The notes: a model not told the origin generated them from the letters alone. A stretch of 64,000 bases of DNA from DASZUK01 sp035547695 (GCA_035547695.1 DASZUK010000024.1:50186-114185); one strand, 5' to 3'; positions 8,567 through 17,097 are shown, counted from the first letter of the stretch. Made by a program: numbers and translations.

Positions 8567-8625
8567 TTTCGACCCTCAGGTGACACGAAGGCAAACGTCG
8601 GTGGAAATAATTTCGACCACCTGAC
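8567..8625. promoter_or_regulatory. Candidate Pho-type operator upstream of pstS
   Basis: The 287-base gap 8340-8626 between pstS and the upstream regulator gene holds TTTCGACC at 8567-8574 and again at 8611-8618, exactly 44 bp apart (four helical turns). Interleaved are TCAGGTG (8576-8582) and its reverse complement CACCTGA (8618-8624). PhoB/PhoP-family regulators bind direct repeats, so this is the best operator candidate. The exact consensus of this organism is unknown. Confidence 0.35.
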
Positions 8626-8626
8626 G

Positions 8627-9373
8627 CTAGGCAGTGACGACTCCCGGGGTGCAGCCTCGCTCACAGTCAAGGCGGAAACCCACCCGGTGGACGGTGACCA
8701 GGCAAGCGGGGTTTGAGGGGTCGATCTCGATCTTGGCCCGCAGGCTCCGGATGTGCTTGTCCAAGGTCTTGGTGTCCGACAGATCGGCATCGGCCCACAC
8801 TCGGTCGATCAGGTCCTGGCGGGTCCGCACGACACCCGGCGGCGAGGCGAGGGTTACGAGCAAGTCGAACTCGCGCCGGGAGAGGTGCACGGGATCACCG
8901 CGCAGGTAGAGCTGGCGGGCCACGAGGTCGATCTCCATCGGCCCAACCACCACAACGTCCTCGGAGCGGTGCAGTCGCAGTGCGTCGTGGGGACGGGCAC
9001 GCCGGCGCAGCACCGCTCGCATACGGGCGACCAGCTCGCCGAGCCGGTAGGGCTTGGTCACGTAGTCCGACGCTCCCAGTTCCAGACCGAGCACCACTTC
9101 CACCTCGTCGCTCAGCGCGCTGGTCAACATGACCGGGATGGGTGCGAGCTCGGACATCTGCCGGCACAGTTCCAGGCCCGAGCCGTCGGGGAGCAGCACG
9201 TCCAAGAGCACGATGTCGGGAGGGTCGGCCACAAAGCTGTGGAGCCCGTCTTTGAAGGTGCTGACGGCGGTGACGGCAAAGCCTTCCTGGTCGAGTGCTA
9301 CCGACAGGGCGTCACGGTAGGACTCGTCGTCTTCGACCACCAGCACCCTGGTGCGATCACCTGGTTTTCGCAT
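8627..9373 (-). CDS. PhoB/OmpR-type response regulator
   Basis: About 248 residues. The receiver has all key residues: E14/D15/D16, phosphoacceptor D58 in 'IVLLDVLLPDGSG', Ser in 'VMLTSALSDE', Lys in 'DYVTKPY'. The winged-helix domain has 'LSRREFDLLVTLASPPG' and 'TLDKHIRSLRAKIE'. It probably binds upstream of pstS, 288 bases away. The start is ATG 9373 or the GTG just before it; the longer frame lacks a ribosome site. It sits 38 bases behind the flavoprotein gene, so it is likely transcribed with the arsenic genes. No cognate kinase is in the window. Confidence 0.9.
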   Translation of the reverse strand: MRKPGDRTRVLVVEDDESYRDALSVALDQEGFAVTAVSTFKDGLHSFVADPPDIVLLDVLLPDGSGLELCRQMSELAPIPVMLTSALSDEVEVVLGLELGASDYVTKPYRLGELVARMRAVLRRRARPHDALRLHRSEDVVVVGPMEIDLVARQLYLRGDPVHLSRREFDLLVTLASPPGVVRTRQDLIDRVWADADLSDTKTLDKHIRSLRAKIEIDPSNPACLVTVHRVGFRLDCERGCTPGVVTA

Positions 9374-9410
9374 CACCTCGACATCCCCCCAACCGGTTGT
9401 CCCCCCTCGT

Positions 9411-10802
9411 TCACCCGCCGGTGGTGCGAACCCATTGCTGGGCACCGGCTTGCACGGCGTCCCAGGGGCTCCCGAGCGGCGGGGTGTAAGAGAGGTCGAG
9501 GTCACTCAGCCCATCCACGGTCATCTCGTGGAATAGGGCGGCGGCGGCGATGTCGATGCGCTTGGCCACCTCGGCGTGGCGGTGGCCAAAGAGCTGGAGC
9601 CCGAGCAGGCGGCCGGTCTGGCGGTCCCCGGTGTAGCGCATCCGCACGCGGTGGCTGCCGGGGTAGTACGCCTTGTGGTCATCGGCCTCGAACTCGACGG
9701 TCACGGGGTCGAAGCCAGCGGCGACGGCCTCGTGATCCCGCAGGCCAGTTCTCGCCGCCACCTGATCGAAGATCTTCACCACTTGGGTCCCGAGACTGCC
9801 GGCGAACTCCCGGCTCGCACCCAGAGCGTTCTCGCCGGCCACCCGGCCCTGCTTGTGGGCGGTGGTGCCGAGGGGGAGGTAGGTCGTCCCGAGCAGGCGA
9901 TGATGGGTGGTCGCGCAGTCGCCGGCGGCAAAGACATCAGGCAGGTTGGTCTGCATCTGGCGGTCGACGGCGATGGCGCCCTTGATGCCTAAGGTGGCCC
10001 CGGCCCCAGCCGCCAGTTCGGTGTCGGGACGCACGCCGACAACGACGAGCACCACATCGGCGGGCACGGTGACTGGGCCATCGGGACCCTCGGCCTCGAC
10101 GGCCAGCCGGCCGCCCGACCCGGGGGCACCCTTGGCGATCCGCCTGACGGCCGTGTTGCAGCGCACGTCGACGCCGTGGTTGGTGAGGTGATCGTGGACC
10201 AAGCGACCTAGCTCGGGATCGACCGTGGGGAGAACCTCGGGCAGCTGCTCGATCTGGGTCACCGCCAAACCGCGGGCCACGAAGGCCTCGGCCATCTCCA
10301 GGCCGATGTAGCCCGCCCCCACGATCACCGCTCGCTCGGGTGCGGTGTCGGTGAGGGTGGCCATCACCGCGAAGGTGTCACCCATCGAGTGGAGCAGGTG
10401 GACGCCATCGGCCGGCCCGAGGGCGTCTTCGCCGGCCAGACCCTCGATCGGCGGGCGAACCGAGACCGCCCCGGTGCCCACCACCAGGGCGTCATAGGCG
10501 AGGACTTCTTCGGCACCGCCCGGGCCGGTCACCACCAGCTTGTGGTCGTCGGCCAGGATGCGCCGGGCCACGGTGTCGAGGCGTAGCGTCATCCCGGTTG
10601 CCTCCAGGTCGGCCACGGTGCGATGGGCCAGGTTTTCCCAGCGCGGCACCTCGCCCGAGACGTAGTAGGGGATGCCGCAAATAGAGAAGTTGGGAAAGGC
10701 GTCGGCCACCACGACCGTCACCTCGGTCGCCGGGTCCAGCTCCCGGGCCCGCAGGGCCGCGCTGATCCCGGCATCGCTACCGCCGATGGCTACCAGTCGC
10801 AT
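9411..10802 (-). CDS. FAD/NAD(P)-dependent disulfide oxidoreductase, CoA-disulfide-reductase type
   Basis: A 463-residue flavoprotein. The N-terminal dinucleotide fold is 'AIGGSDAGISAALRARELDP', the active-site Cys lies in 'FSICGIPYYVSG', the second NAD fold is 'VIVGAGYIGLEMAEAFVARG', and FAD contacts are in 'VFAAGDCATT'. The single-Cys motif places it with CoA-disulfide reductases and NADH oxidases rather than glutathione-type reductases with a CxxxxC pair. It lies 15 bases after the MIP channel gene in the arsenic operon. A role in thiol or arsenical redox chemistry is inferred from that context only. Confidence 0.85.
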   Translation of the reverse strand: MRLVAIGGSDAGISAALRARELDPATEVTVVVADAFPNFSICGIPYYVSGEVPRWENLAHRTVADLEATGMTLRLDTVARRILADDHKLVVTGPGGAEEVLAYDALVVGTGAVSVRPPIEGLAGEDALGPADGVHLLHSMGDTFAVMATLTDTAPERAVIVGAGYIGLEMAEAFVARGLAVTQIEQLPEVLPTVDPELGRLVHDHLTNHGVDVRCNTAVRRIAKGAPGSGGRLAVEAEGPDGPVTVPADVVLVVVGVRPDTELAAGAGATLGIKGAIAVDRQMQTNLPDVFAAGDCATTHHRLLGTTYLPLGTTAHKQGRVAGENALGASREFAGSLGTQVVKIFDQVAARTGLRDHEAVAAGFDPVTVEFEADDHKAYYPGSHRVRMRYTGDRQTGRLLGLQLFGHRHAEVAKRIDIAAAALFHEMTVDGLSDLDLSYTPPLGSPWDAVQAGAQQWVRTTGG

Positions 10803-10817
10803 CGCTCGTCCTTCCGT

Positions 10818-11618
10818 TCAGGTCAGAACCGAGGACGAGCCCCGGTGGTCGGTTTCGGTACGCGGTTGGCTGCCGTCCACTGAAGCCGGTTCCTTGCCGT
10901 CAGCGACCGGCTCATGGTGGGGGAACACGATGTCGGCGGCCTCGGCCGGGGTCACATCGGGATAGAGGGTCTTGATGACAGCCACGGCCACACCGGCCCC
11001 TACTACCTGGGCGCCGATGAACACCGGGGCTGAGGACGGGGCGATGCCGGCGAAGGTGTCCGAGAACATCCGACCCACGGTGATCGCCGGGTTGGCGAAG
11101 CTGGTCGAGCTGGTGAAGAAGTAGGCCGCCCCGATATAGGCGGCCACGGCTGCCGGGGTGGCCGAGCTGCGCCGGGTCCGAGCCAGGGCGAAGATCACCA
11201 GCAGGAGGCCGAGGGTGGCCAGCACCTCGGAGAGGAAGTGCGCGCCGCTGGCCCGGTGCTTGGTGGAGATGCTGACGGCGGCCTTCGAGAACATGAGGTT
11301 GGCGAGCACCGCCCCGCCGACGCAGCCCGCCACCTGGGCCGGCAGGTAGGCGGCAGCATCGCGCCACGACAAGCCACCGAAGGTGGCGTCGATGAAGGAG
11401 ACCACCGGGTTGAAATGGGCGCCCGAGATGCCGCCGAACATGAGGATGATGGCAAACAGGCCGCCAGCGGTGGCCGCGGCGTTCTCGAACAACTGGAGGC
11501 CGGTGTCCCCGGGCGAGAGCTGCTGGGCGGCGATCCCCGAGCCGATCACGATGGCGGCTAGGAACGCACTACCCAGCAGCTCCGCCACGAGGCGGCGCCA
11601 CAGGGGTGCCTCGGTCAC
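10818..11618 (-). CDS. MIP/aquaporin-family channel of the arsenic operon
   Basis: A 266-residue membrane protein with two aquaporin hemichannel motifs: 'GGISGAHFNPVVSF' (NPV instead of NPA) and 'SFANPAITVGRMF'. About six membrane helices and a hydrophilic C-terminal tail of about 40 residues. MIP channels replace ArsB or Acr3 in some bacterial arsenic operons as the arsenite or trivalent organoarsenical exit route. The GTG start at 11618 has an AAGGA site. It lies between arsI and the flavoprotein gene, downstream of the divergent arsR. Confidence 0.88.
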   Translation of the reverse strand: MTEAPLWRRLVAELLGSAFLAAIVIGSGIAAQQLSPGDTGLQLFENAAATAGGLFAIILMFGGISGAHFNPVVSFIDATFGGLSWRDAAAYLPAQVAGCVGGAVLANLMFSKAAVSISTKHRASGAHFLSEVLATLGLLLVIFALARTRRSSATPAAVAAYIGAAYFFTSSTSFANPAITVGRMFSDTFAGIAPSSAPVFIGAQVVGAGVAVAVIKTLYPDVTPAEAADIVFPHHEPVADGKEPASVDGSQPRTETDHRGSSSVLT

Positions 11619-11649
11619 GCTGGGTCCTTCCCGCCGAGAGCCGTCCGGC

Positions 11650-12126
11650 TCAGCAGCAGGACGATGTGGGGCCAGAGACGGTTAAAGCCAGGTCCGGCCG
11701 GCTGGCACAGCACGCCGCCCCGCTGGGGTCTGCCGAGCGCAGGGTCATGGCGTCCGCGTCAGCGTCGGCCAGCACCGTGTAGACCTCCCAGGGCTCCCCG
11801 CCGGGACCGTCTACCCACACCTTGTCCTGGATGGCGTAGCAACAGTTCACCTGGTCCTCGGTGGCCGTGGGCAGGCCCTCGCCCGCGAGGCGGGCCTGGG
11901 CAGCGACCACCTCGTCGGTGGACTCGACCTCGACCCCGAGGTGGTTAAGGCTGCCCGCCGGGGCCTCGGCGTTCTCGATGAGGACCAGCTTGAGCGGCGG
12001 GTTCGCCACGGCGAAGTTGGCGTAGCCGGGCCGGCGCTTGGCGGGCTCGGTGTCGAAGAGCTTGGAGTAGAACTCGACGGCTTCTTCGATGTCGGCAACG
12101 TTGAGAGCGAGTTGGACACGGGACAT
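11650..12126 (-). CDS. arsI: ArsI/CadI-type C-As lyase (VOC family)
   Basis: A 158-residue vicinal-oxygen-chelate protein. It has the features of ArsI, the Fe(II) dioxygenase that splits the carbon-arsenic bond of trivalent organoarsenicals such as methylarsenite. Gln5 in 'MSRVQLALNV', His in 'GSLNHLGVEV' and Glu in 'GEPWEVYTV' are the expected metal ligands; the vicinal Cys pair in 'VNCCYAIQDKVW' would bind arsenic. The ATG at 12126 has an AGGAG site and is preferred over an upstream in-frame ATG. First gene of the operon divergent from arsR. Cadmium-induced CadI is the close alternative name. Confidence 0.88.
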   Translation of the reverse strand: MSRVQLALNVADIEEAVEFYSKLFDTEPAKRRPGYANFAVANPPLKLVLIENAEAPAGSLNHLGVEVESTDEVVAAQARLAGEGLPTATEDQVNCCYAIQDKVWVDGPGGEPWEVYTVLADADADAMTLRSADPSGAACCASRPDLALTVSGPTSSCC

Positions 12127-12157
12127 GGTGGGGGCTCCTTCCAAGACATTCACCTTT

Positions 12158-12189
12158 GTCTATGTATCCATAATGTCGAAGACATAGAC
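12158..12189. promoter_or_regulatory. Candidate ArsR operator between arsI and arsR
   Basis: GTCTATGT at 12158-12165 and its reverse complement ACATAGAC at 12182-12189 form an 8-bp inverted repeat with a 16-bp spacer, midway in the 94-base divergent region. This is the only strong dyad there and is A/T-richer than its surroundings, as expected for an ArsR site controlling both directions. Confidence 0.6.
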
Positions 12190-12220
12190 GGCTGTCAACA
12201 TCTGACGGTAGAATCTTCTC

Positions 12221-12631
12221 GTGGTCACCCGTACTCGCCGTCCGCCGAAGGTCCACCCGCGCTCGGCCGAACACCTCGACGAGTCAGTCGGTGCGGCGGT
12301 GGCGTTGGCCGCGTGCTGTGCGCCTCTTACCCGGGAGCCTCTCTCCCCCGAGGCGGCCGTCGAGCTGTCGGCGGTGTTGAAGGCCCTCGCCGATCCCATT
12401 CGGCTCCGGCTGGTGTCGCTTATCCAGGCTCACGAGGACGGCGAGGCGTGCGTGTGCGACCTGACCGAGCCCGTTGGGCTCAGCCAGCCGACGGTGAGCC
12501 ATCACTTGAAGATTCTTCTAGACGCCGGCCTGGTGCTCCGGGACAAGCGCGGCGTGTGGGCCTACTACCGAATGGTCCCCGGCGCCCTCGAATCGCTGGG
12601 AGCGCTCATTGGGAGTCCAACAATGGTCTAA
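12221..12631 (+). CDS. arsR: ArsR/SmtB-family arsenic-responsive repressor
   Basis: A 136-residue winged-helix regulator. The DNA-binding helix is in 'LSQPTVSHHLKILLDAGLV', and the metalloid site is the CxC of 'ACVCDLTEPVG', with an additional Cys pair at 'AACCAPL' near the N-terminus. Trivalent arsenic bound to these thiols would release the operator. The GTG start lies about 30 bases beyond the dyad. It is divergently transcribed from arsI-MIP-flavoprotein, which it presumably represses. Confidence 0.92.
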   Translation: MVTRTRRPPKVHPRSAEHLDESVGAAVALAACCAPLTREPLSPEAAVELSAVLKALADPIRLRLVSLIQAHEDGEACVCDLTEPVGLSQPTVSHHLKILLDAGLVLRDKRGVWAYYRMVPGALESLGALIGSPTMV

Positions 12632-12729
12632 GGCAAACCAGCAGAGCCAAGACCCAACCCTGGGGCAAAGGGTTGGACAGAGGCCAACGAGCAGATGCTG
12701 GAGTTTTCCCCTCTCGATGAGGAAGAAGT

Positions 12730-14374
12730 TCAAAAGGACGAGCCTGGAGGGTGTGAAGGTGCGTGTGAAGATGGGTGTGCACTAGTATCGAAATTGGAAG
12801 TGAGCAGGAGGTTTAGCGATTCCCGGTTCAACTTTGACCGGGGACCGCGCAGGGTCACCTCCACTCGTGTTCCGTATTCGAACTGGGACGCGTTGAAGAT
12901 GTCGTCGAAGGGCGGCCGGTACTCCTGGTCGGAGAGCCGGCCGTCTTTCACGTCGAGGCGTTCGAAGACGGCGGCGTTGAAGAGTTTGCGGGTGCGGTCG
13001 CTGGCTTTGGGGTAGGCGTCGCCGCAGCGGGTGGCGAGCGACGCGGCGAGGTCGAGGATCTCCTGCCATTCGCCGAGGTTGGCGTCGAGGTCGGCGAGCC
13101 GGTCGTTGGCGGCGGCGATATCGGTGCCGATGCGGGCCTGCTCGGTCCGTAGCGTCGGCACGTCGATTGCGCCGCCGTAGTAGGCGTCGAGGAGCTTGCG
13201 CCGTTCGCTCCCGGCACGGGTGAGGCGCCGGGTGAGCAGCTCGCGTTGGGCGGCGTCGGCGGCTTGGCGGTCGATGACCTCGGCGGCCATCTCCTCGCGC
13301 AGCCGTTCAGCCCACGAGTCGGGGAGCTGGATGTGGCGGTAGAGATTCTCGATCTGGGCTTCGAGGTCACTGGCGGCGACGTAGGGCTCCCGGCAGGTGC
13401 CGGCCGGGTCGTTCTTCTGGCCGAGGCAGAAGAAGTAGGTGTAGCGGCCTTTGGAGTGCTGGGTGGAGAGCCGCCGGCCGCACACCCCGCAGTGCAGCAT
13501 GCCCTTCAGGTAATGGGGTCCTTGCGTTCGCGGGTCCCCCGCGCCGCGCGGGCAGCGAGGAGCTCTTGGACCCGGCGAAAGATGTCGGGGGTGACGAGCG
13601 GCTCGTGGGTGCCGGGGTGTTGAACGCCGTTCCATTCCACGATGCCGACGTAGACCGGGTTGGCAAGGATCTTGGCGAGGCCCTGCCAGGTGATCGCGGC
13701 CTGTGGCTGCCCCGCTGGCCTCGGTTGGTGAGGCCTTGGTGGGCGAGCTCGCCGGCGAGGCGTTGCAGGGTCCAGTCGCCGGTCGCGTAGTGCTCAAAAG
13801 CGGCGGCGATGAGTGGGCCGCGTTCAGGGTCGGGGACGATGCGGGCCACCTGCCGGCCACCGACGACCTCGCGCAGGTTGACGTAGCCGAGCGGGGCGCC
13901 GTGGGGGAAGCCGCCCTGCTTCGCCTTCTGGGTGAGGCCCTTCTTGATCTCGTTGGCGAGGTTGGCCGAGTAGAACTCGACCATGAGGGCGTGGATGCCC
14001 TCGACCAGCCTGCCTGAGGCGGTCTCGTCCACGTTCTCGGTCACCGACACGAGCGCCACACCGCGACGGCGGAGGAGAGCGCGGATAGCGACGTGGTCTT
14101 CCATGTTGCGGGCGAGCCGGTCGATCTTGTGGACCACGACCGCGTCGACGTCGCGGTCCTCGGCGATCCGGTCGAGCATGGCCTTAAGCGCGGGACGATC
14201 CGCGCTGCGGGCCGACTCGCCCCGGTCGACATACTCGTCGGCGAGCAACCAGCCGGCGTCGCGGATGTGGCGGGTGCAGGCCTCGCGCTTGGCCGGAATC
14301 GAGAAGCCTTCCTCGCCTTCGCTCTTTTCGGCCTGCTCGCGGGTGGACACCCGCAGGTAGATCACACAGCGCAT
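12730..14374 (-). pseudogene. Large serine recombinase with two frameshifts
   Basis: The N-terminal resolvase domain is intact: 'MRCVIYLRVSTREQ' with the nucleophile Ser, then 'VHKIDRLARN'. The recombinase domain continues to about 13714, the next 190 bases read in a second frame ('WQGLAKILANPVYVG'), and the zinc ribbon ('GVCGRRLSTQHSKG') plus coiled coil read in a third. The breaks fall at a CCCC run (13710-13713) and a GGGG run (13515-13518); adding one base at each restores a single frame. Such integrases insert phages and conjugative elements. Start ATG 14374 has a GAAGGAG site. It is a decayed gene or carries two sequencing errors. Confidence 0.85.
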
Positions 14375-14442
14375 CGCCTCACGCTCCTTCGGTTTCGGTC
14401 GGTCCATCAGGTCTCCATCCGCTGCCGATTGCAAGCCGGCCC

Positions 14443-15381
14443 TCACTGGCCCTCGAAACCTGGTTCACTCGCCCGGAGGCGGGCGGCTTCGGCCACCCTG
14501 GCTATCAACTCGGCCGGTCGGGGCCAGCCGGCCAGCTCGGCCAGGCGCAGCCGGGTCCCTTCGGCGTCGAGGGGCGCCCACACGGCGCTCTCCGGCGCCA
14601 GGACGCCGGTCCTGGTAGCGGTTTGGCCACGGCCAGGCCACTCCCGGCGAGTGCGGCCCGCACGCCGCGCTCGCGGCGCGGACTGGACACGACGACCAGG
14701 AGCCAGAAGGCGATGCCCCAGGCCCGCTCCAGGCGTTCGTAATCGCCGGCCTTGGCGCTGATCCGCCCCAGCGGCTCGGTGCCCCGGTCGTACTCCAGAC
14801 AGAACGTGACCGTCGCGTCCCCTTCTCGCCACACGCCCACCCCGTCGGGACGGACCACCTCGCCCAGATTGGTCTTGCAGTACCGCTCGCCCCACCAGGT
14901 GACCAGCTCCGCATCCGGGTCGTGCCGGCCGGCAGCGACGAGCCGGACGAAGAGGTCGTTGACCCCGAGCAGGTGGGCGAGGCGCTGACTGTCGGCCAGG
15001 GCGAGGGCGCGGCTGTGGTGCAGTCCCGGTCGCGGGACCTCGATGCCTCGATCGGCGACGACGACCTCGACGCCGATGGTGTCGAGCAGGTAGTGGTAGT
15101 GGTAGGGGTCGGAGCCGACCGGGCGGAACGGCCGAAACCGGTCCAGCACCCGCAACTCGTAGAGCGTGGTGAGCCGGTGCCGGGCGGTGGTCAGGTTGCA
15201 GAAGCACAGGTCGGTCACCTGCTGTGGTGAGCACCCGATGGTCGAACAGGGTCCGACAGACCAGCCGGTCCCTCGGGGTCAACCGGCGGGCAACAGATGC
15301 GACGTGGGTCTGGTCGGCCCGGGGCCGCACGGCCACTGGCCGGCGGCCGGCGGGCCGGATAGAAGCGGTAGCGGAACTCAC
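14443..15381 (-). pseudogene. Replication-relaxation family protein, frameshifted
   Basis: The start in one frame ('RRLTPRDRLVCRTLFDHRVL') continues in another ('VTDLCFCNLTTARHRLTTLY', then 'LLDTIGVEVVVADRG' and 'WWGERYCKTNLGEVVRPDG') and returns to the first near 14615 for the C-terminus ('ESAVWAPLDAEGTRLRL'). The winged-helix start, the helix 'TARHRLTTLYELRVLDRF' and the WW-ER-Y motif fit the Replic_Relax family found on actinobacterial conjugative elements. The first break is at about 15222. It lies directly upstream of the recombinase on the same strand, supporting a decayed integrated element. Confidence 0.7.
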
Positions 15382-15438
15382 AGATCACTCCAGGAGTCGG
15401 GCTCACCATCCGGCGTACCTCTGGCGGCACCGGTGCTG

Positions 15439-15582
15439 GGCATGGCTGCCACGCCCGACGCCAACGGCTACTGGCTGGTCGGCGCGGACGGCGGTGTGTT
15501 CAGCTTCGGCGACGCCGGCTTCTACGGCTCGATGGGCGGCCAGCACCTCAACGGACCGATCTACAGCATCACCGCCGACTAG
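15439..15582 (+). pseudogene. Orphan C-terminal repeat module of a secreted protein
   Basis: The last 47 residues of an open frame ('GYWLVGADGGVFSFGDAGFY', then 'GSMGGQHLNGPIYSITAD') match one copy of the repeat that ends the toroid proteins at 54865 and 60284. The frame upstream is not recognisable protein and runs antisense to the replication-relaxation remnant. So this is the detached 3' end of a repeat protein gene, probably truncated by the element's insertion. Confidence 0.7.
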
Positions 15583-15640
15583 CACTCCGGCCAAGGGGTC
15601 AGACCGCCGGTGCGACGAGCCCGTGGAGCCGCGGAGAAGC

Positions 15641-16009
15641 TCACCCCTGGGGGATGAGCTCCTGGAGCGACCAGCGATTGCCGTCGGGGTCGTTGAAGAA
15701 GGCGAAGTGGCCCCACGGAAGGTGCTGGATTTCGCTCACCTCGGCGCCTCGCCCGACGAGCTCGGCGCGGGCGGCCTCGACGTTGGCGACGACGATCTGG
15801 ATCGCGGCGGGGCCTATCGCCTGGTCCGTGAGGCCGGTGCCAATCGCGATGGAGCATGCGGAGCCTGCGGGGGTGAGCTGCACGAAGCGGAGCTCGTCGC
15901 TGACGGTGTGGTCGTGGTCGAGGGTGAACCCGGCCTGGTCGACGTAGAAGCGGATCGCACGGTCGACGTCGGTCACCGGCACGATGATGAGTTCGATCTT
16001 CCAGTCCAT
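15641..16009 (-). CDS. VOC/glyoxalase-fold protein
   Basis: A 122-residue single-domain vicinal-oxygen-chelate protein. The N-terminal strand is 'IELIIVPVTDVDRAIRFYVD', and the C-terminal strand ends with a metal-ligand-type Glu ('DPDGNRWSLQELIPQG'). Start ATG 16009 has an AGGGAG site; the longer frame crosses the operators and is rejected. It is divergent from a MarR regulator with a 34-base gap filled by one operator, so it is probably the regulated target, perhaps a resistance or detoxification protein. Substrate unknown. Confidence 0.85.
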   Translation of the reverse strand: MDWKIELIIVPVTDVDRAIRFYVDQAGFTLDHDHTVSDELRFVQLTPAGSACSIAIGTGLTDQAIGPAAIQIVVANVEAARAELVGRGAEVSEIQHLPWGHFAFFNDPDGNRWSLQELIPQG

Positions 16010-16027
16010 CGCACGCTCCCTCTCCAT

Positions 16028-16077
16028 ATGACAGGATGCTGTCATGAGTACGGTACCGAATCGACAGGATGCTGTCA
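16028..16077. promoter_or_regulatory. Duplicated MarR operator
   Basis: The 15-base sequence GACAGGATGCTGTCA occurs at 16030-16044 and 16063-16077, 33 bp apart (three turns). Each copy is itself a dyad (GACAG-GATG-CTGTC; the first extends to ATGACAG/CTGTCAT from 16028). One overlaps the marR start codon and the other lies within its first codons. This fits autorepression plus control of the divergent VOC gene. Confidence 0.8.
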
Positions 16078-16538
16078 ATACCGGAGCGCGATCGGAGGTG
16101 GCTGAGGCCTTCAGCACCCTCGTCGTGCAGATGCTGCGGTGCGACGGCCTCCTCGTCGAGGCGGGGGACCGGCTGACCCGCCCGTCCGGGCAGTCGAGCG
16201 CCCGCTGGCGGGTGCTCGCCGCGGCGGGCACGGCGCCGACGAGTGTCGCCGACATCGCCCGGGCGTGGAACCTTGCCCGCCAGAGCGTCCAGCGGCTCGC
16301 CGACGCCCTCGTTGGCGACGGACTGCTCTCCTACGAGGAGAACCCGCACCACCGGCGGGCGAAGCTCGCCGTGCTGACGCCGCTCGGGCGCCAGGTGCTG
16401 GACGAGATCGAGGCCCGTCAGCACGCGTGGGCCGAGGAGATGGGTGCCCGGATCGGTGCCGCGACCATCGCCGACGTCGCGGCGGGCGTCGGCGTCGTGC
16501 TCGACGCGCTCTCCTCGGACGCTGTCCCGGAGGACTAG
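16044..16538 (+). CDS. MarR-family transcriptional regulator
   Basis: A 164-residue winged-helix protein: dimerisation helices at both ends, helix-turn-helix in 'SVADIARAWNLARQSVQRLA', and a wing with 'NPHHRRAKLAVLTPLGR'. The ATG at 16044 is preceded by AGGA at seven bases. Because the second operator copy lies inside codons 7-12, a downstream start cannot be excluded. Likely represses itself and the divergent VOC protein until a small ligand binds. Confidence 0.9.
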   Translation: MSTVPNRQDAVNTGARSEVAEAFSTLVVQMLRCDGLLVEAGDRLTRPSGQSSARWRVLAAAGTAPTSVADIARAWNLARQSVQRLADALVGDGLLSYEENPHHRRAKLAVLTPLGRQVLDEIEARQHAWAEEMGARIGAATIADVAAGVGVVLDALSSDAVPED

Positions 16539-16650
16539 CCGGTACCCCCGGCAACGAGCACCTTCACTCGGTCCCGCAGTTCAGGAAAGTTTGAATAAGA
16601 GATCGTCTTCTCCACATGATGTGACCCCATACGAACCGGGGTCCTGTTGC

Positions 16651-16678
16651 AAGCCCGGGCCAGGAGTGGCCCGGGCTT
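16651..16678. terminator. Strong terminator-like hairpin in a 358-base gap
   Basis: Arms 16651-16662 and 16667-16678 are perfect 12-bp complements with a GGAG loop, followed on the plus strand by GTTCGTTT. It probably ends the marR transcript. The rest of the gap 16539-16896 shows no gene that I can support; two short frames there have no domain and no ribosome site. Confidence 0.65.
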
Positions 16679-16896
16679 GTTCGTTTGGGGGCTCGTTTCG
16701 GGGCTCGCATTTTGATACGAGCCCTCGTGTCGCCGCGAACTGGCAGGTGGCGGAGGATAAAGGGGACTCGGACCGTCCACCCGAAAAAGGGGGGTGAAGG
16801 CAACCAACTCCAGAGACGAGCGGAAGGCCGGGTGGTCTCGGCTTCTGTGGCCCTCCCTCTGTGTCGGCTGTCACAGGTGCCGCGTGCGGTTGGTTC

Positions 16897-17097
16897 GTGC
16901 CGCCGCTACCTCGGATTACTGGACGAGAAGTCGTCCAGGCACTCACGCGGCTGGGCTGGGCGGTGGTTGTCCAGAAGGGCTCGCATGTCCAGCTCAAGCA
17001 CCCAGACCGCGGTGGCCGGGTGACGGTGCCGATGCACGCGGGTGAGACCATCGGGCCGGGCTTGAGCAAACTGTTTGTAGATGTAGGAGGTAAACAG
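16897..17097 (+). CDS. HicA-like toxin without its own stop codon
   Basis: From a GTG at 16897, about 67 residues fit a HicA mRNA interferase: 'LPRITGREVVQALTRLGW', 'VVQKGSHVQLKHPDRGG' with the catalytic His, and 'VTVPMHAGETIGPGL'. The usual final helix is replaced by 'SKLFVDVGGKQ', and the frame runs without a stop into the DUF1697 gene at 17098. No HicB antitoxin is seen. Probably a truncated remnant; alternatively an actual fusion. Confidence 0.6.

Noticed and set aside
12651..12676. Terminator after arsR
   Set aside because: CCAACCC/GGGTTGG can pair, but the stem is short and no T-run follows, so it is not listed as a feature.
16597..16700. tRNA gene or attachment site in the gap after marR
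   Set aside because: The GC-rich pairing is a simple hairpin; no cloverleaf arms or CCA-end pattern could be drawn.
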